This document shows positions 63,156-64,000 of a stretch of DNA of 64,000 bases, in pieces. The notes under the pieces are model-generated. The model was not told the origin of the DNA and did no database searches. It was given only the letters and a program-made list of their open reading frames with translations. A program made the position numbers and the translations under genes. Each line of letters begins with the position of its first letter. The stretch's first letter is position 1. Origin of the DNA: Spinacia oleracea (lineage: Eukaryota; Streptophyta; Magnoliopsida; Caryophyllales; Amaranthaceae); assembly GCF_020520425.1 (NCBI RefSeq), contig NC_079487.1, positions 104,876,141 through 104,940,140 on the forward strand, written 5' to 3'.

Positions 63156-63362
63156 TTATAGCCAATGCCATTCTTTTTTATGATTTCTCAAATCAATCAA
63201 TCTGAGGCGTTCAATGTCACTATTTGAGAAAATTTCAGTCTTGTAGATCCATCGACTTCCAAGGGTACGTTTTCCTAGAGGAAGTTCCTCTAAAGTCCAA
63301 GCCCCATTATCCTTCAATTCAAAGCACAAATTTCTTCTTGCATCGATTTCTTCCACCCATCA
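63156..63362 (-). pseudogene. Ty1/copia reverse-transcriptase fragment, frameshifted
   Basis: One minus-strand frame begins WKKSMQEEICALN and the next continues GAWTLEELPLGKRTLGSRWI, then YKTEIFSNSDIER. Together these are the start of the copia-type RT domain (W-x-x-A/S-M...N-x-T/A-W...G-K...W-x-Y-K). The shift between them near 63310 shows decay. Only about 65 residues survive, with no LTR nearby. Confidence 0.8.
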
Positions 63363-63680
63363 TCTATAAAATAAAAACAATAAAAAAAGAAAGAAAATTA
63401 GGCGGACTACCTAGCTCATCTGACTTTAGGGTGACGCACCCTTTTGGATGAAATCCAGTGACGTAATTAATTAATTTGTAGTTTGTGATAAAATGCAGTG
63501 ACGTATTAATTAATTTTATACTTTTGTTATCCGGGTTTCATTTTATTTTTTATGTTATTAATTATTTTTTACTTTTGTGATAAGGTGACGCTTTGTGCGA
63601 TGCATGAGTTTCGTTTCATTTTTTTATGTCACTGATTATTTTTTACTTTGTTATTGGGTGGGCTTTTCTTGATATTGTTG
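63363..63680. other. Unassigned sequence
   Basis: Contains repeated AGTGACGTAATTAATTAATT-type phrases (about 63459-63515) and TTATTTTTTACTTT words, suggesting an eroded repeat. No gene. Confidence 0.45.
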
Positions 63681-64000
63681 TACTCCCTCCATTCCTTTTT
63701 GTTCTTCCCCTAAAGAATGTTGGGTGTGGTTTAAGAAAACTGAATCTTGGTTTGTATTGGGATATGAGTAATGATTGGGTGTAAGAATAATGATTGGGTG
63801 TAAGAGATTATATATTTAAAATAAGGTAAGGAGAGAGAAAATATTAAATAAATAAGATAAATGGGAGAAATTTTATTATTAATAACAAACAAAAAAGGAT
63901 TAAATTCGAACCAGAAAAATCGAACCACAAAATTGCAGAAAATTCGTACCAGAAAAATTAACAAAAAGATCAAGAAAATCCAACCAAAAACCCCCAAAAA
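63681..64000. mobile_element. Stowaway-like MITE, cut by the window edge
   Basis: Starts TACTCCCTCCATTCCTTTTT and GTTCTTCCCC, then AATGATTGGGTGTAAGAATA, matching the 18132-18478 family. The right end lies outside or is disrupted, so the length is unknown. Confidence 0.7.

Overview
The window is nuclear DNA from a flowering plant, read entirely from sequence. The evidence is GT-AG split genes with AT-rich introns, two chloroplast-type proteins (a Tic22 homologue and an unnamed glycine-rich protein), an adenylate isopentenyltransferase gene, and many plant transposons (Stowaway, Tourist, Mutator and Helitron types, LINEs, a tRNA-derived SINE, LTR remnants). The codon style and the many 'CTCCCTCCGT' MITE ends would fit a Caryophyllales/Amaranthaceae genome such as spinach, beet or quinoa. 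That placement is an inference and was not tested.

Gene layout. (1) 2198-2481, minus: the first two coding exons of an R3H-type protein that runs off the left edge. (2) 5870-16595, plus: a nine-exon TVP38/TMEM64 (DedA, SNARE-associated Golgi) membrane protein whose reconstructed frame has no ATG. (3) 17576-20615, minus: a seven-exon, LRL/UNE12-like bHLH protein with a degenerate basic region, convergent with gene 2. (4) 24629-27117, minus: a three-exon, probably plastid-targeted glycine-rich membrane protein of unknown function. (5) 51242-52177, plus: an intronless cytokinin-synthesis IPT gene. (6) 53960-61910, minus: an eight-exon Tic22-family chloroplast import protein. The exons of genes 2, 3, 4 and 6 join in frame with canonical splice sites.

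The 28-51 kb interval holds no recognisable intact host gene and is mostly transposon. Its main items are a decayed non-LTR retrotransposon with a zinc-knuckle plus restriction-like-endonuclease-type C-terminus, bounded on both sides by (TAA)n arrays (29.9-32.4 kb); a 1,435-bp solo LTR with a 5-bp TSD (33.6-35.0 kb); Helitrons carrying antisense tRNA-like segments (33, 37, 48.3 and 48.8 kb); several 9-bp-TSD Mutator-type MITEs; and a SINE with an 18-bp TSD. The gene-bearing flanks also carry MITEs in introns, including a Stowaway split by a Helitron inside the Tic22 gene.

Genes 3 and 4 share a roughly 0.7-kb homologous segment at the same relative position, a few hundred bases upstream of each ATG and probably inside each 5'-UTR intron. 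The six genes do not form a pathway. Two are plastid-related by homology or targeting, one makes cytokinin, one is a membrane-trafficking type protein, one a transcription-factor-like protein and one a nucleic-acid-binding type protein.
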